Assembly (NCBI GenBank): GCA_025399215.1
Contig: MU621138.1
Coordinates: forward strand, 19,987-83,986
Reading direction: 5' to 3'
DNA length: 64,000 bases
Origin: Globomyces pollinis-pini
Lineage: Eukaryota; Chytridiomycota; Chytridiomycetes; Rhizophydiales; Globomycetaceae
The position numbers and the translations under genes were made by a program. Below are positions 1 through 11,946 of the stretch, one piece after another (within the stretch, counting starts at the first letter, position 1; the number at the start of each line of letters is the position of its first letter). The notes under the pieces are model-generated. The model searched no databases. It saw only the letters and a program-made list of their open reading frames with translations, and was not told where the DNA came from.

Positions 1-223
1 GACAAAGCAAACCAGATTTGCATTGGACGTTGGTAAATCCACCACAAGTTTGACCCAAGTCAGCAGCAGGTACGCGACAGATACCAGTTGGAGCAGGTTG
101 ACCTTGTCCATTAAGGCACACCAAACCTGCATTACATTGGACATTAGCAAATCCACCACAAGGTTGGTTTACGGCGGCATTGCTGGCAACAGCAGAAATA
201 AATAATAAAGTAATAGCTTGCAT
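1..223 (-). CDS. Secreted cysteine-rich repeat protein, 5' part only
   Basis: The gene is cut by the window edge; only the first 74 codons are present, starting at the ATG at 223-221. The protein begins with a hydrophobic stretch (MQAITLLFISAVASNA) that looks like a signal peptide. Two short repeats follow, each with the pattern CGGFxNVQCxxGLxC and about 35 residues apart. Such small Cys-rich repeats occur in secreted proteins of fungi and oomycetes, but I cannot name a function. A TATA-like element (ctataaaa) ends just before the start codon. The plus-strand frame across this region is only the complement. Confidence 0.6.
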   Translation of the reverse strand, partial: MQAITLLFISAVASNAAVNQPCGGFANVQCNAGLVCLNGQGQPAPTGICRVPAADLGQTCGGFTNVQCKSGLLC

Positions 224-1039
224 CTTTTATAGTTCTTCCATGGATTCTGCCAATTATTTATACAGAAAAATGTTTCACAGTAGACCCACAAAACATCATG
301 TGACTCCCAACGAAGTGGATTAATTGCCACTAACAAAGAAGTGATACAGATTGAACCCCACCAAAAGCGGAAAACTGGTTGAAGTATAAAGTCAGCTTCA
401 TGGTGTAACAGTGATTGGACACATGGTAACTCGTGAACTTTTTATCTGAACAATCCACAAATTAATCTGATCGTTATAGATAACAAATAGATAGCTTTAG
501 TGCTTTACTAAGTGTCTTGGTATAAATCTCCGCTTCCACATCTGGAAAGACCCTAGCCCAGTTCCCGGCGCGACCCCCACTCACCGTATACCTTTCTTGG
601 ATCAAATGCTGGTGAACTGATCACAGCGATATATGAAATTCCCACTAAGTTTAATATTCGATGCTTATATTCAGTTTATAATGTAAGATAGTTTGAAGGT
701 CCAACAAATATTTTTGGGACTTGTGTTTCAAAAGTATCCAAGAAAGTTTCTTTCCAATTAAGCAATTTTCCATTCGTATCAGCTTAAATGGCTTGAAAGT
801 TCTTATTATTTACCTTCACCCAGAAATAGGATGATTGGAATATAATATAAAGAAAATATTGAATGAACTGAAAGACTCGCTTTCGAATTCTGACTGCTTA
901 CAATAAAGGTTTACCATTTAATATTAGTGCTTGAATCATCAACTTGAAAAGCACTAATAGTTAATTCATAAACAAATGCTATTATTTCATCATTGTTTAC
1001 AAACTATCACAACTTTGAATTCTATACCAAACACCTCCA
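224..1039. other. Divergent intergenic region
   Basis: This is the shared upstream region of the secreted Cys-rich gene (minus) and the IQCH-like gene (plus). No ORF with convincing codon content was seen. A short GC-rich patch lies at about 548-590 (gaccctagcccagttcccgg and onward), unlike the AT-rich surroundings. Confidence 0.5.
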
Positions 1040-4000
1040 ATGAGTTACGACTTCATTTATGATCAAAAAGATACACCAACACTGATGAAAGTCAAATCAG
1101 TTAAGTGGAAAGTGAATGTTGAAAAATCAGAGATTGCACCACGAGCAAAACAATTAATTTCAGATCACCAATCAAAGATCAATAAAATAAAGGAAAGTTT
1201 AATCCCATTAACAATACCCCCGAGAACCAGAAGAATGTTGCGACAAAAAGAACACAATTTATTGGATACCACCGAAGAGGTTAGTCCTCTTACACATGCT
1301 CATGATAGGATATTAAAATGAAGTTGCCTGACATTCATATTAGGCCAGTTGTACATGTGGGGAAAAAACGGATTCCCAAAAAAACAAGAAACGAAAAGCC
1401 AATGTATACATATTTTGATACCAATATTCCAAAATTACAGCGAATGGTCAGTCCTTCAGAATTACCAGTACCATCAAATATAGTAAATCTATCCAAACAA
1501 CATGGAGTACAAACCTTCATTGATAGGGCAATTATACCACCACACGTTGATGTCGCTCCACTGTTTCAACCCAAATTTTTAAGAGCAATCAAAGCAAAAC
1601 AGTTCCAACATAAATTTAAACTTGAGAAAGGCATTACTGTTGGGGGAGGATTATATTTACCTGGATTGCATTTGGAAAGGAACAAATCACCTGTCGTTAG
1701 TGACAGCCCCAAGTTGATAATGCCCGATCCAATCAATTATAATTCACCACCATTTCCCGAATCGGATCCATTAACTGCTGATGGGATCGATATTTGGTCT
1801 GATGACTTTAGACAACTTGAAAATCAACCAGGATGGGTTATTTATATCAAATATGGAATAATAGATGATAATACACCATCATATTTGATATTCATCGAAA
1901 GGATCAAAGAATTGAATATTAAGTCTGCAGCATTATGGATATTAGAGAAAATTGTATACAAAATGAAGTACTTTGCAGGTAGTCGATCATTTCTGATATC
2001 CAGTACCAATGGTGGCCATCAATTGCGAGAGAGTGATTAAACTATGCAGTACACCATTATGCTTTATTGTTACGGATCAACTCATTATATCATGTGTTTT
2101 CAACAAATTACAGGTAAGAATCTATCAATTTAATACAGACTACTAAATTCTTAAATTCACCCGCTAGAAGATTTCTTGGCCCCGATGGAAAATGGTTGGC
2201 CGCATACCATATTCAGTCCGTTTATCGCTTTTATCGAACGACCAAACAAAGAGAAGAAAAGCTTATACAATTCAGAGCTTATAATCAAATTAAGCGTGTA
2301 AGATATCAAAAGTTTTGCAAAAAAAAGCTTTTGAATGTTCATACAGTTTGCAACCAACATAATTAAAAATTTAGGAACGAGTATCAAAGAATCTATTGTT
2401 ATTTGAAGAATTCCAGAATTCATTTGTTTCAAATGGAGATAACCTTTTGTCTACAAATCGGTAAATCGACCTGGAATAACAGTCTATAGTGTTATAATTC
2501 ATATAGTAGCTTCAAAGGCATCACACAATACTGCTAAACCTCTGCTGGTTGAACGGTATTCTATTTTTACTGAGCGAAAGAGCATTTCAATTAAACCATG
2601 ATCCAAATCTCGTCGTTATCCTAGTGATACCATTTGTATATGATGACTTGAGTAAGGATGTAGAGGAAGTATTTGGTAAGGTTGTGATATTAATCCAAGA
2701 CTGCGTTCATTTTAAAAATCCTTTAGTATCGAACAGACTATATGTTATCGTTCCTGAAGTTTCAAAGTTTTTAGGTTCTGCTTGCTCAGTTGGAACGGAA
2801 TTATATTTTAGCCAAAAGTCACTATACAAAATACAAGAGATATGTAAGAAAAAATGCCCATTTGTGGTTGCAGATGAATTGAATCCATTTGTAGCAAGTA
2901 TATGTGTTGTATTCAATGTCTCAACTTATCATATAGCAATTAAAATGTCATTACTTTGGTCCGCTTTATTCTATCGCCGAAAAACTCAGAAAAAGTCCAT
3001 TTTATTCTGTCGGTTGGTTTAAAAAGGAGGAATACTTCCAAGTTCCTGAATTCTTCACCATGCCACCTAAATTGAACATAGCTGAATTGAGGGTATATCT
3101 TGAATCGCTTGCCAATGAACAAAGTATAGATACGAGTTGGCGATTTTGTACCCAAAATATTCCTAATTCGTTTTATCGTTCTAGCGTCAATTTTATAGGT
3201 AATTTTAATGTTTATTAAATTGAAGAGAATGCAAAAGCCCGATTTGACGTCTCTTTGCCGGATGCAGAATTGCTTGAATTTTGGATCGAAGGTGGAATTC
3301 TTGAACGTTTCCCATGTTATGTTCCATCCAACTATCGGAAAATTCAATTAGCAATTTATATTGAATCTTCGGGTGATTGGAAGATTGTATTGACCTGCGA
3401 GACAGTAACCATAAATGGATTATGCTAATCGAGTTTTAGAGAATGGAAGGAAATTACTCAAATGGTCTGGTAAATATCGATCTATATTTACAGAAATAGA
3501 TAGCACCTCAGCAAATTTTTAGCGATGATTTTCTAATTCAAGCAGGTGCCATAATTTGCCAAAAATGCAAAGCCAAAAGGATGTATGGGTTTATCACTGC
3601 AGAGTTTATCGTATTTGAGAGTAAAGAAACAAACTCCACAAAGAATGCAAACAATCGACGGTCATTCTCTGTCCAGTCTAAAAAGAATAGCACTATTCTT
3701 TTTGTTTCCTTAGTACCATATCTGACTGATGAAATTCTGAAGTTAGTTGCCTTTTCCTCAAAAAGGAAGCTAAACATGGATATTAAAACATGTCAATTAC
3801 GAACAAACAGCGATCAGATGCACTGGGATCCGACTCGCCTTATGAAAAATCAATACGTTGATCAAGTAAGTTTAATCTTGTGCGCTAAATGATTTAGAGC
3901 CGTCTATTGAATAACTATTTGACACGTGTAAGTTACATTATTATTAAATCTAAGATTCCCAAAGCTTCACAACGAGTTATTTTTTGGTATGATAATGTAG

Positions 4001-4826
4001 AACATGAAAATTTTCATTTGATTGGAGCACCATTATGCACTATTATGCTTCAACAAGCTGGAATGAAATATGATGAATGGGTAATGAGCTGCTTGATCTG
4101 ACCCCGTAGCTAACAGAAGGCATTGTATTCTATCCTAGTAGTTCAAAGACTTCTATAATGTAAGAAATACATACCTAAGAAATAGTTGTGTATCCCAGAC
4201 AATGGAGAAACTTTATTCACTATTTGTATCATGTTTAGCGGGAATGGAACAAACATTGGGCGATCCGAAAGTCTGTCCAAGTCATAATCTTCACGTAGGG
4301 TGTATTTTGATAACTTTAGGTTGTCGCACAATCAATTATGGAAGAACTATCTGCAATTAAATTGAAGTTGGGAAATTTAGTAGAAGAGAACGAAGAAGAA
4401 TTGGGTCCGAATGCAACTTTAAAAGAACTTTATGAAGGATATATTACTCATCATTTTGAGTACACACCAGTATCGGAAGAAGATATCCCGAAACCGATTC
4501 TTATTAGTTCTACTGTGGTAAAGCTTTTGACAGAAGATATTCCATCTAAGATAGCAATGCAAGTTGACCCTTCATTGAAGAACGTCCAACCTATTTCTTC
4601 GAAACGAAAACCAGTAGCAAAAGCAATGACATTCAATCAGAAGGCAAATCAGCAAAAACTTGCCAATGATAAAGCAACTGTATTGGTCACAACTCTGGAT
4701 GATATAGCAGACAAAGACGACGAACAAAGTGTAGCATTAAAAGTAACTCCATGGCATAAAATCGCAGACAAGAAGAAAGAAATCGAAAATCAAAAGAAGG
4801 AAACAAACAATAAGCAGGAATCATAA
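1040..4826 (+). CDS. IQ motif-containing protein H-like (IQCH) ciliary protein
   Basis: This is a long multi-exon gene rebuilt across mini-introns. Clear ones are 1280-1308, 1979-2003, 2114-2138, 4081-4109, 4160-4185 and 4295-4319. After them the frame runs on into a Lys/Glu-rich C-terminus ending at 4826. Segments that match the IQCH family from memory include YFAVPMVAINCERV near 1965-2025, the IQ-like stretch GPDGKWLAAYHIQSVYRFY at about 2180-2240, RLYVIVPE near 2735, GFITAEFIVFES near 3590, and TEGIVFYP followed by MEKLYSLFVSC at 4113-4245. IQCH is a cilium- or sperm-associated protein of unclear biochemistry, so its presence suggests a flagellated life stage. Exon borders between about 2330 and 3900 are not fully resolved. 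The last exon (from 4338, with its own ATG) could instead be a separate gene. Confidence 0.65.
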
Positions 4827-4967
4827 ACTTCGTTTTTTCCACATTCATTCTTAATAATTTAATAAACGCAGATTGTATTTCATGTAAAATCAAATCAGTA
4901 TTATCGCTTTACAACTCGTGGGTAACAGCATAAATATCACCCCAACGCGTCTTAATTTTCAACTATA

Positions 4968-6372
4968 ATGACATCTTATCAAACCAAATTGATAGATATC
5001 ATTCAATTCATATCCAATATTCCCGAATACCTAATTTTGTTTACAGATGATTTCCCCGTCTTGAACTACCTAGTTAAAATGTACTTTCAATTTACTATAC
5101 CAATCATTAAACTCTTTTTCTTTTGGATTCCAAAAATAATCGATGTACCAGTAAAGCAAAAAGATGAAGTAAAGCAGGTCTCAAAAGTACCAATTAAATC
5201 AACAATGTCACAGTTGATTCGTTCAGTGCATACAGATTCTAGAGGTTAGTTGAAAAAAATCAACCCAAATTCATTTCTATGTAGGAATTGCATTTGGAGG
5301 TCAAATATTAGCTTGGATGGATGTTTGTGCTGGGGTGTCTGCAAAACGACACGCCAATGGACCGTGTGTAACGGCAGCTGTAGATGCAGTCCATTTTCTA
5401 AAACCCATACATGAAAACGAAATTTGTATTATAACAGCTTGCGTAAATCGCTCATGGTCATCATCAATGGAAATTGGTGTGACTGTAGAAACAGAGAATA
5501 TGGAAACGGGAGATGTAGTAATCTGTTGCTTTGGATGTAACATTATATTAAGAACTGATTTTTAGTTTTCACGTTCGTAGCGTTACCGAAACGACAACTT
5601 CCTTCCGTAACACCTTCAAGTATGAGAGAACGAAGGAGGTATCATGAAGCACAAGAACGACGAGATCGACGACTAAGAACTACCAAAGAGTTGCCACAAC
5701 CATGCTATCCTTATACACATCCGTCATTGGATTCCGGAGTAGATGATCCTAAAACCAGATATGGACGAAGTGGAAGTTTTTCTGAGAACCGAACTTTGAG
5801 GATTGAATCAATCCAATGCTGCAGTGACACGTAAGATATTAAACTACTAATGTTAGGTATACTGAAGTTATCGAAATTGTGTTTCCAGAACACTGCAACA
5901 GTTTAGGTATTACCTTTGGAGGTCAAATCATGAAATGGATGGAATAGTAATTCAACCGCTTTAATTTTATAGTTGTGCTACTATGGCAGCTAATCGATTA
6001 TTTCGAACATATATGCTGATTGCTTCAATTGATTCCATTACCTTTTTGGAGTCTACTAAACAAGGAGATATAATCACTGTTCGTGCAATGGTTTCTGCTA
6101 GTTACACACATTCAGTGGAAGTATACGTGACAGTGGAGGCAGAAGACGTAAATGGAAATCAGAGAGTCACAAATGATGGCTGGATTAGCATTGTGTCCGT
6201 AGATGAGAATGGATTCAAATTACCCGTCCCAAAAATTAAAGCCATATCTACTTTAGAATTAGCTAGACAAAATGGAAGTGCTAAACGTAAGTTAGCACGT
6301 GAACAAGAACTACAGTTACTGAAATCATATTTACCTGATACACTATCACCAACAAAGATGAGTTCAAAATAG
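4968..6372 (+). CDS. Tandem HotDog acyl-CoA thioesterase (ACOT7/ACOT12-like)
   Basis: Four introns (5245-5284, 5537-5565, 5831-5856, 5947-5972) give a closed frame of 427 residues. The first HotDog domain carries GIAFGGQILAWMD, then SAKRHANGPCVTAAVDAVHF and NRSWSSSMEIGV. The second carries GITFGGQIMKWMEYCAT, then SIDSITFLE. Both are typical of the long-chain acyl-CoA hydrolase type with two fused HotDog domains. An Arg/Glu-rich linker of about 90 residues joins them. The first about 75 residues are hydrophobic (IPIIKLFFFWIPKI) and may anchor or target the protein. It should cleave acyl-CoA to free fatty acid and CoA. The start is preceded directly by aactata. Confidence 0.8.
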
Positions 6373-6459
6373 TTCTAGTAATCAATGAAGTCTGGGTAAA
6401 ATAAAAAAAGTACTTGAAGATCTGAGTTTTTAAATGTGATTATATTTAATAATAGATTA

Positions 6460-8816
6460 CTATTCCTCATCGGAAAGTTCAAAATCTTCAACCAAATCAT
6501 CATCCAGGTCATTTTCAACATCATCTACCATTGTTTTACTGGCTTTCTTGCTAGCCTTTGGCTTTTCTGATGCTTTTTCAGCCTTAGCTTCAACTTCACT
6601 ATCAGAATCGGTATGGTCATCATCTGCCACCATCATTTCTTTTGGTTGTTGTCGATTTCTAATTGCCATGCGGCTTTCATTGTATTTTACCAATGGAGAT
6701 TCTGTTGATGCAACGTCGTTCAAAAATTCAAGCTAAAATTCAGTTATAAAAAGTCAATTACCGACGCCACTAAATCTTTTGGACCAAAAGAAACTCTATT
6801 ACGCCTTAGTTCAATAAATTTAGAATTTTGTTCCAACTACAATCAATACATAGTCCACTACCTTTTCAATCAACTGCAATACTTGTTTGTTCAAGGCAAA
6901 ATCTTTTCCATGCTTAACCATTCGTTTTAATTGGATAATTGCAGGTATAGCCAATTCAGGGAATGCAATTGAAAATGCATGTGCAGAATAGTATCTAAAT
7001 AGTAGGTGAACCACTTCATCAACCAATCCGTTATGATATGTTTTTGTTCCAATATATGTGTTGGGGACTCGAATATTTAGCTGAAAGTCGATAGGTTTTA
7101 AGGTTGATGGTTTCCCTTTAGTTTTCAATTCCGCACTTTCGAACACCTAAAATAAATAAAAATATTGAAATACCTCAAAGAGATAGGATGCTACAGGAAT
7201 GTAAACACTGGTAGCTTCGCTCAAGTCGATAAGTATACGAATAATAGATAGTCGAAGTGGGAAAAACTTTGATGAAGGTTTCAATCTAAAATGAGTAAAA
7301 TGGATGAATACCTCATGGCACCAATAACAATTTGCACTAGAGGATAAATCAAAGGCTTCAAAATGCTTGATTCTTTGGTGTCTCCAAGATCTTTATGACA
7401 ATAAGTGCCAAGAAGATGACACCAAAGTCTGACAGAGTGCAAAAATTGCCAATTGTAAACGGCTTTAAAGCTCTCTTTCGTTTTAGTGGTTGATGCTGTG
7501 CGTAATTGCATGGCTAACTGCCGCAAGTAAACGAATATATGTTGATATGTTGAAGGTAACGATAAACCGCAAAGTTCCACAATACATTTATCCATAAATT
7601 GTGTTTGAGTCCAAGAATGAGCATTGGTAACTTTACAAACTTTTGCAAATGTTTGATAGGTTCCTTTTATGCAAAGATCTAGGTATGGGTTTGGAGATGC
7701 GATAGCCATCTTTCTAATACATAAAAATGCATAAATCCTAATTTGTTCTTCGTCTGCAGTTGACCACATGTTAAGAAGTTCCTGATACAGTTAGAATACA
7801 TAGACGTGATACTTTTAAATAATCTTTCCCTAGTTTAGGAAAACAGGCAAAATAGTGGGTTGACGATTCCGAGGTTTTGATAACGAATCGAGTCATGGAT
7901 AAAGAAGTCATTTTCTTCATAAACTTTAATAGATTGCCTAAAAACGATTTGCACAGCATTTGAACTTTTCTCCATTTCTTTGCAGCCGATGGAAGACCCT
8001 TTCGTTCACTATCAGTTCCATAGATATGATGATCGAAAACAATTGGTGCATACTTGACAGCAGTTAATAACACCAAATTGAAGACTAAAATGTTAGTAAT
8101 GCTATTAAAAGATATGTAAAATGAAGAGATACGTAGTATATATAAGTGTAGTACCTTGTCCTTCTTCAACGTGATATGCCAATTCTACTTCTTTATCGGG
8201 GTCACCCATAGCAGCTGCTGCTTTAAAAGCCAATAAAACTTTTCGAAGAGCTCTAAGGGAGTGATTCTTTGATATAGAGCTTCTCCATGAATGAATCATT
8301 TCACGCGTAACATGTACTACACCATCATCCATTTCTTCTTCATCATCATCTTCGGTAACTTCAAAGTTCAGTAAATTTTCATCGTTTTCCTTCAAATATT
8401 CGTAAAATTTTGGATCCTTTTCCTTCAACTTTTCCAATTCCATTTTATAAGATTCCTCAGTTTCTTCCTCAGATTCTTGGCCATCATCTTCCTCATCATC
8501 ATCTTCAATATCCATATCTTCATCATCTTCTTCCTCATCATCTTCATCGTTTTCATGAACATTCAAGTTATCAATCAAAAATCCTGCATCATCGTCTGAT
8601 ACATCATCATCATCTTCTTCTCCGTTTATATCTGCACTTGCATTCTGATTTATGCTTGATTCATCAACTGTTGGTCGTTTTTTAATGTATTTTTGTGATT
8701 GTTTTTTTGCTTTTCGTTTTGCCAATTCACCAGTTAATTTGGTCTTGATGAATTTTCTAATAGAATTAATTACTCGGATATCTCTCTTACTTTGTTGACT
8801 TCTTTACTTTACCCAT
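6460..8816 (-). CDS. NOC2: Nucleolar complex protein 2 (ribosome biogenesis)
   Basis: NOC2 acts in 60S pre-ribosome maturation and export. The first exon is MGKVKKSTK, followed by a 34-nt intron and KKFIKTKLTGELAKRKAKK, the usual basic N-terminus. Next come a long Asp/Glu-rich tract and KDPKFYEYLKENDENLLNF, a NOC2 landmark. The helical repeat core follows: LLTAVKYAPIVFDHHI, NPYLDLCIKGTYQTF, YPLVQIVIGA, and the late core with RRNRVSFGPKD. The C-terminus is acidic and ends SDEE. The start at 8816-8814 was chosen because it restores the basic N-terminus across an intron. The gene meets the thioesterase gene tail to tail with about 90 bp between. Confidence 0.85.
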
Positions 8817-8917
8817 CAATTGTAATCTTAAAAAAAAAAAAAAATTAAAATTAAATCAATTGAAGTTATCCATTGGATGCACCATAGATTAGAATAGAAT
8901 GTCATATCAGTCCCGAA

Positions 8918-9199
8918 TCAGCCAATAGCTTCGCAAATAGGTTTGTCACCCCTATTACCATCGATGGTATTACTTTTGCTGTTGTATTGCTCGCTACTAT
9001 TCATATTAAACCTTAGCACAAAATGAGCACCATTTCCATAATTTATTGTCAATGGTATAGTTTCATGAATCCTGTAACTTTAACGCGGTTCCCCGCAGTA
9101 TTTGAAAAAGTAGGATTGGAAAGTTACAAAACTGTACTTGATTTTAGCAACTGATTCAGTCAATTGATCCATTGATTCTCTCAAACAAGATGGAAAGTC
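8918..9199 (-). CDS. Possible 3' exons of an unidentified gene
   Basis: On the minus strand a frame reads DFPSCLRESMDQLTESVAKIK. After removing a 66-nt GT..AG stretch it continues IHETIPLTINYGNGAHFVLR and on to a stop at 8920-8918. The amino-acid texture looks coding. Upstream exons would lie up to about 9500, but I could not join them in frame. The alternation of short strands faintly resembles the C-terminal part of sliding-clamp proteins, which is only a guess. This could also be chance open frame in a 700-bp gap. Confidence 0.3.
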
Positions 9200-9521
9200 C
9201 TAAAGCTGTGAGAAATACACGAATCTTGATTGACAAGAGTCAATCTTACTGTATCTCACACTAATACGATACATCTATTTGGCTATGGACCATTCTCTTG
9301 CTTTCCTAACATTTCAAAAGATAAATTATATCCTAATCATATCTATTTAGTTTTGGTAACTGGACTTCCATTTTTTTGTAAGTCCATTCCAACATTTGGC
9401 ATGACCATTCAAACATTCGATATGGACAGTATGGACAATTCAAAGACGATCTTCAACATGGAGTTTCTTTACCGTTGAATTTGAATTTCATTGAAAACAA
9501 TTTTTCTTTCTCATAAATTGA

Positions 9522-9870
9522 ATGACTGACGTGAGTAAAACAAAGAAATCAGATGCAAAGTCCTCTGCAATCCCAAGTTTCTTGGAAGGTTTCCAACAGC
9601 AGCAAAAAGAAGATGCTTTAACAACCAGAGTATTGGATCTGTCTAACAATAGGTGAGAAGCTTGTTGAATTTAAATCAAAATACGGCTTCAAAGCCAAAT
9701 ACTGCTGCTATCACTCTAGAAAAATCAGAAGTTCAATTGATTGTAAATCTCACACTCACTAATTTCTGTAGATGAATGAATTCAACTTGGATAAACAGAA
9801 AGCTGAATTGGCATTAAAACAAAACAATGGTGAATTATCAAGCACTATTCTATCATTAATAAAATCATAA
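9522..9870 (+). CDS. HYPK: HYPK-like N-terminal acetyltransferase regulator
   Basis: This small gene has two introns, 9630-9652 (23 nt, with a clear CTAAC branch site) and 9743-9771 (29 nt), and gives 98 residues. The C-terminal half reads ITLEKSEVQLIMNEFNLDK and then ELALKQNNGELSSTILSLI. It matches the UBA-like helix bundle of HYPK, which binds the NatA (NAA10/NAA15) complex on ribosomes. The N-terminus is short and Lys/Gln-rich, as in the family. Length and domain order fit well. Confidence 0.8.
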
Positions 9871-9995
9871 TAGGTATCAGTATACGAATCTATAATTAAT
9901 TACTCATCAATATGAAAGAGAGATTTGATTTATGTTCAGAAATGAATTTTTTTAATATATATTCAGTTATTCAAAAATCTCTGTACAGATCAGCT

Positions 9996-11231
9996 TTATA
10001 CTAAAGCAGATTCTGTTTCAAGAGACCACACTTTGGTATCATTTTTGCAAGATCTTGAAAAGTCACATAGGGATGCAAGTGCCAATGCAGCATCCTTTGT
10101 AGCTTCTAATTCTTGCTTGTTATCAATTTCAATATTTGAACCACCGAAATTTGCCATATCTCTTGCAAATGATTCTGCTGCCACAGACAGATCTCTAACA
10201 TGACCTTTGAAAGTTATTGGCTTTTCATTATAGGAGACAGATCTTGCGGATGGATCGATTTTAAAATCTTGAGTCCAGGTGAGTTGTTCTTTCTTATCAT
10301 CTTGGTACCGACTAACTTGAATTAAATCACCTGGTCGCAAGAGTGAAAAAGAGCTTTGATCAGCAATAAAGTTAGAGTTTCCAACGGTCATTCGAATCGA
10401 GTCTTTTGGAGAAAAGTTAAAGGCATGCATCACAATTCGTTGAAAATCCTAAGAGTCAATAATACTAAATAGTTACCTTGAAATCTCCAGATAAGTTAAT
10501 ACGTAATGATTGCGGATCACCAATTCTATGAACGGTAACATAACGGATTTGTTGGCCATTAGCGTCAGTCACAAGCCGGTTGGAAGGAGCGTTTGGGGAA
10601 TCTTTCGGAGTGATATTTTGAAGCTGATTTGGGGTATGTTCCGAACCGTTACCCTTTGGGTGTAACCGATAGTTACAAGGATCAATATAATCTCTTGGTA
10701 CTTTGATCCCTTCAAAGAGGGCCATGGAAGTGGGAGTGTTTAATTTTCCTTCAGCAACATCCCGTTTAGAATAGTAGCAAATCTAAAAAAATGAGTTTGA
10801 TTGATTTTTTAGCTTACGACGTGCGAAATATTGCCTTGGATAGCAATGGCAAAAGTTTTTTTGCACAAGACATCATCTTTACAAATCTTTAAGCTTTCTG
10901 CGGGTACTGAACGAAAATCTTCATTTTCAAGTTTGAGTCGCTTCATCGAGCCCATCTCGTCGTCTTTCTCGAGTGGTTGTAACCTTCGATAGACCAAAAA
11001 CTGACCTTCGACTCTAGACTTACTCCAGCGCATCCCATCAGTCCACCTTCGCATACCTGATTCTTGTTCGCTGAAAACAAAGACACAACCGGACTTGATT
11101 TTATTTCGTTCATGAGAATCCAATCGACGCTTCACAGATTGGATCCGCTTGCTTGAATCAAAGCAGGAATAGATTAGCAGCGCAGCGTCTGCGGGAGTGT
11201 TCACAAAAACGTCGGTCAAATGTTGTTGCAT
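9996..11231 (-). CDS. WOPR-domain (Gti1/Pac2 family) transcription factor
   Basis: Two introns (10783-10817 and 10449-10476) give 390 residues. The N-terminal half is a WOPR DNA-binding domain, with NTPADAALLIYSCF, SGCVFVFSEQESGMRRWTDG, RWSKSRVEGQFLVYRRL, KKTFAIAIQGNISHVICYYS and LNTPTSM. Known fungal members (Wor1, Ryp1, Mit1, Gti1, Pac2) are switches of morphology and host-related programmes. The C-terminal about 230 residues do not look like low-complexity activation tails of the known members. They carry a PRDYIDPCNYRLHP motif and an ordered region around SIRMTVGNSNFIADQSSF. The start is preceded by aactataaaa 3-12 bp upstream. The family gives strong evidence for a fungal genome. Confidence 0.88.
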
Positions 11232-11946
11232 GGATTTTATAGTTGTTCAGATGGTCGTTTAAGATGAAAAAATTTTAACTAATTTTGCGCTTGACTTATT
11301 TTTTTAGCTTTTGTTTTCCTCAACGCCACGCCTGCCTTGTGGCTAATTGAAGTCATAAACACTAATGAGTTTACCTCAATGACGCGACTTTGGATATCAG
11401 ATACTGCTTATTTTAGTTAGATACACCGGTACTTTGGTCTCGCTTAATCACTGTGTCCTAGTTCCTGACTACTTCTTACTTTCTGAGTTGAAACAACCTA
11501 ATTTTCATTCTATAGATCATCCATTAAACCTGTATCATGTTTATAGATAAACAAATACTAACTATACGTTCTGAATATGTCATGTTTACATTCTATTTGA
11601 GCTGTTCTCAGGCACATAATTCACCGTAACTTTCAGTTACGAAATCTAGTATTAACCACTGTTCTATCTAAACCAATCCCGCCAACCATGAAAATTTCAG
11701 TATTATTGGTGTCTCCAAACAAACATTTAATCATAAATAGGTGGTAAATATTGGCAAATATGCCCCTAAAGATAAACAGCTGGTCTCAAGACATGTTGTT
11801 GTACACCAAAGTAATTCCTGATATCGGAAACTAATTCGCCGATCTATTTTGCAATATATAAGTAAGACAAAGGGCGTGGATTTTGTGTGGATAGGGATTA
11901 TGTCTGCAATAAATCATACACGCATTGTTCTTTTGTAATTCTCAAA
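11232..11946. other. Divergent intergenic region
   Basis: This is the upstream region shared by the WOPR gene (minus) and the first Galpha-like gene (plus). The only clear element is ttttatagtt at 11235-11244, a TATA-like sequence near the WOPR start. No coding signal was seen on either strand. Confidence 0.5.

Noticed and set aside
5622..5834. Arg-rich frame as a separate small gene
   Set aside because: After removing introns 5537-5565 and 5831-5856 it is the linker between the two HotDog domains of the thioesterase.
8410..8685. His/Leu-rich plus-strand frame
   Set aside because: It is the complement of the Asp/Glu-rich tract of NOC2.
9230..9478. 82-codon plus-strand frame
   Set aside because: It starts in noncoding DNA, has no family features and opposes better minus-strand coding texture in the same gap.
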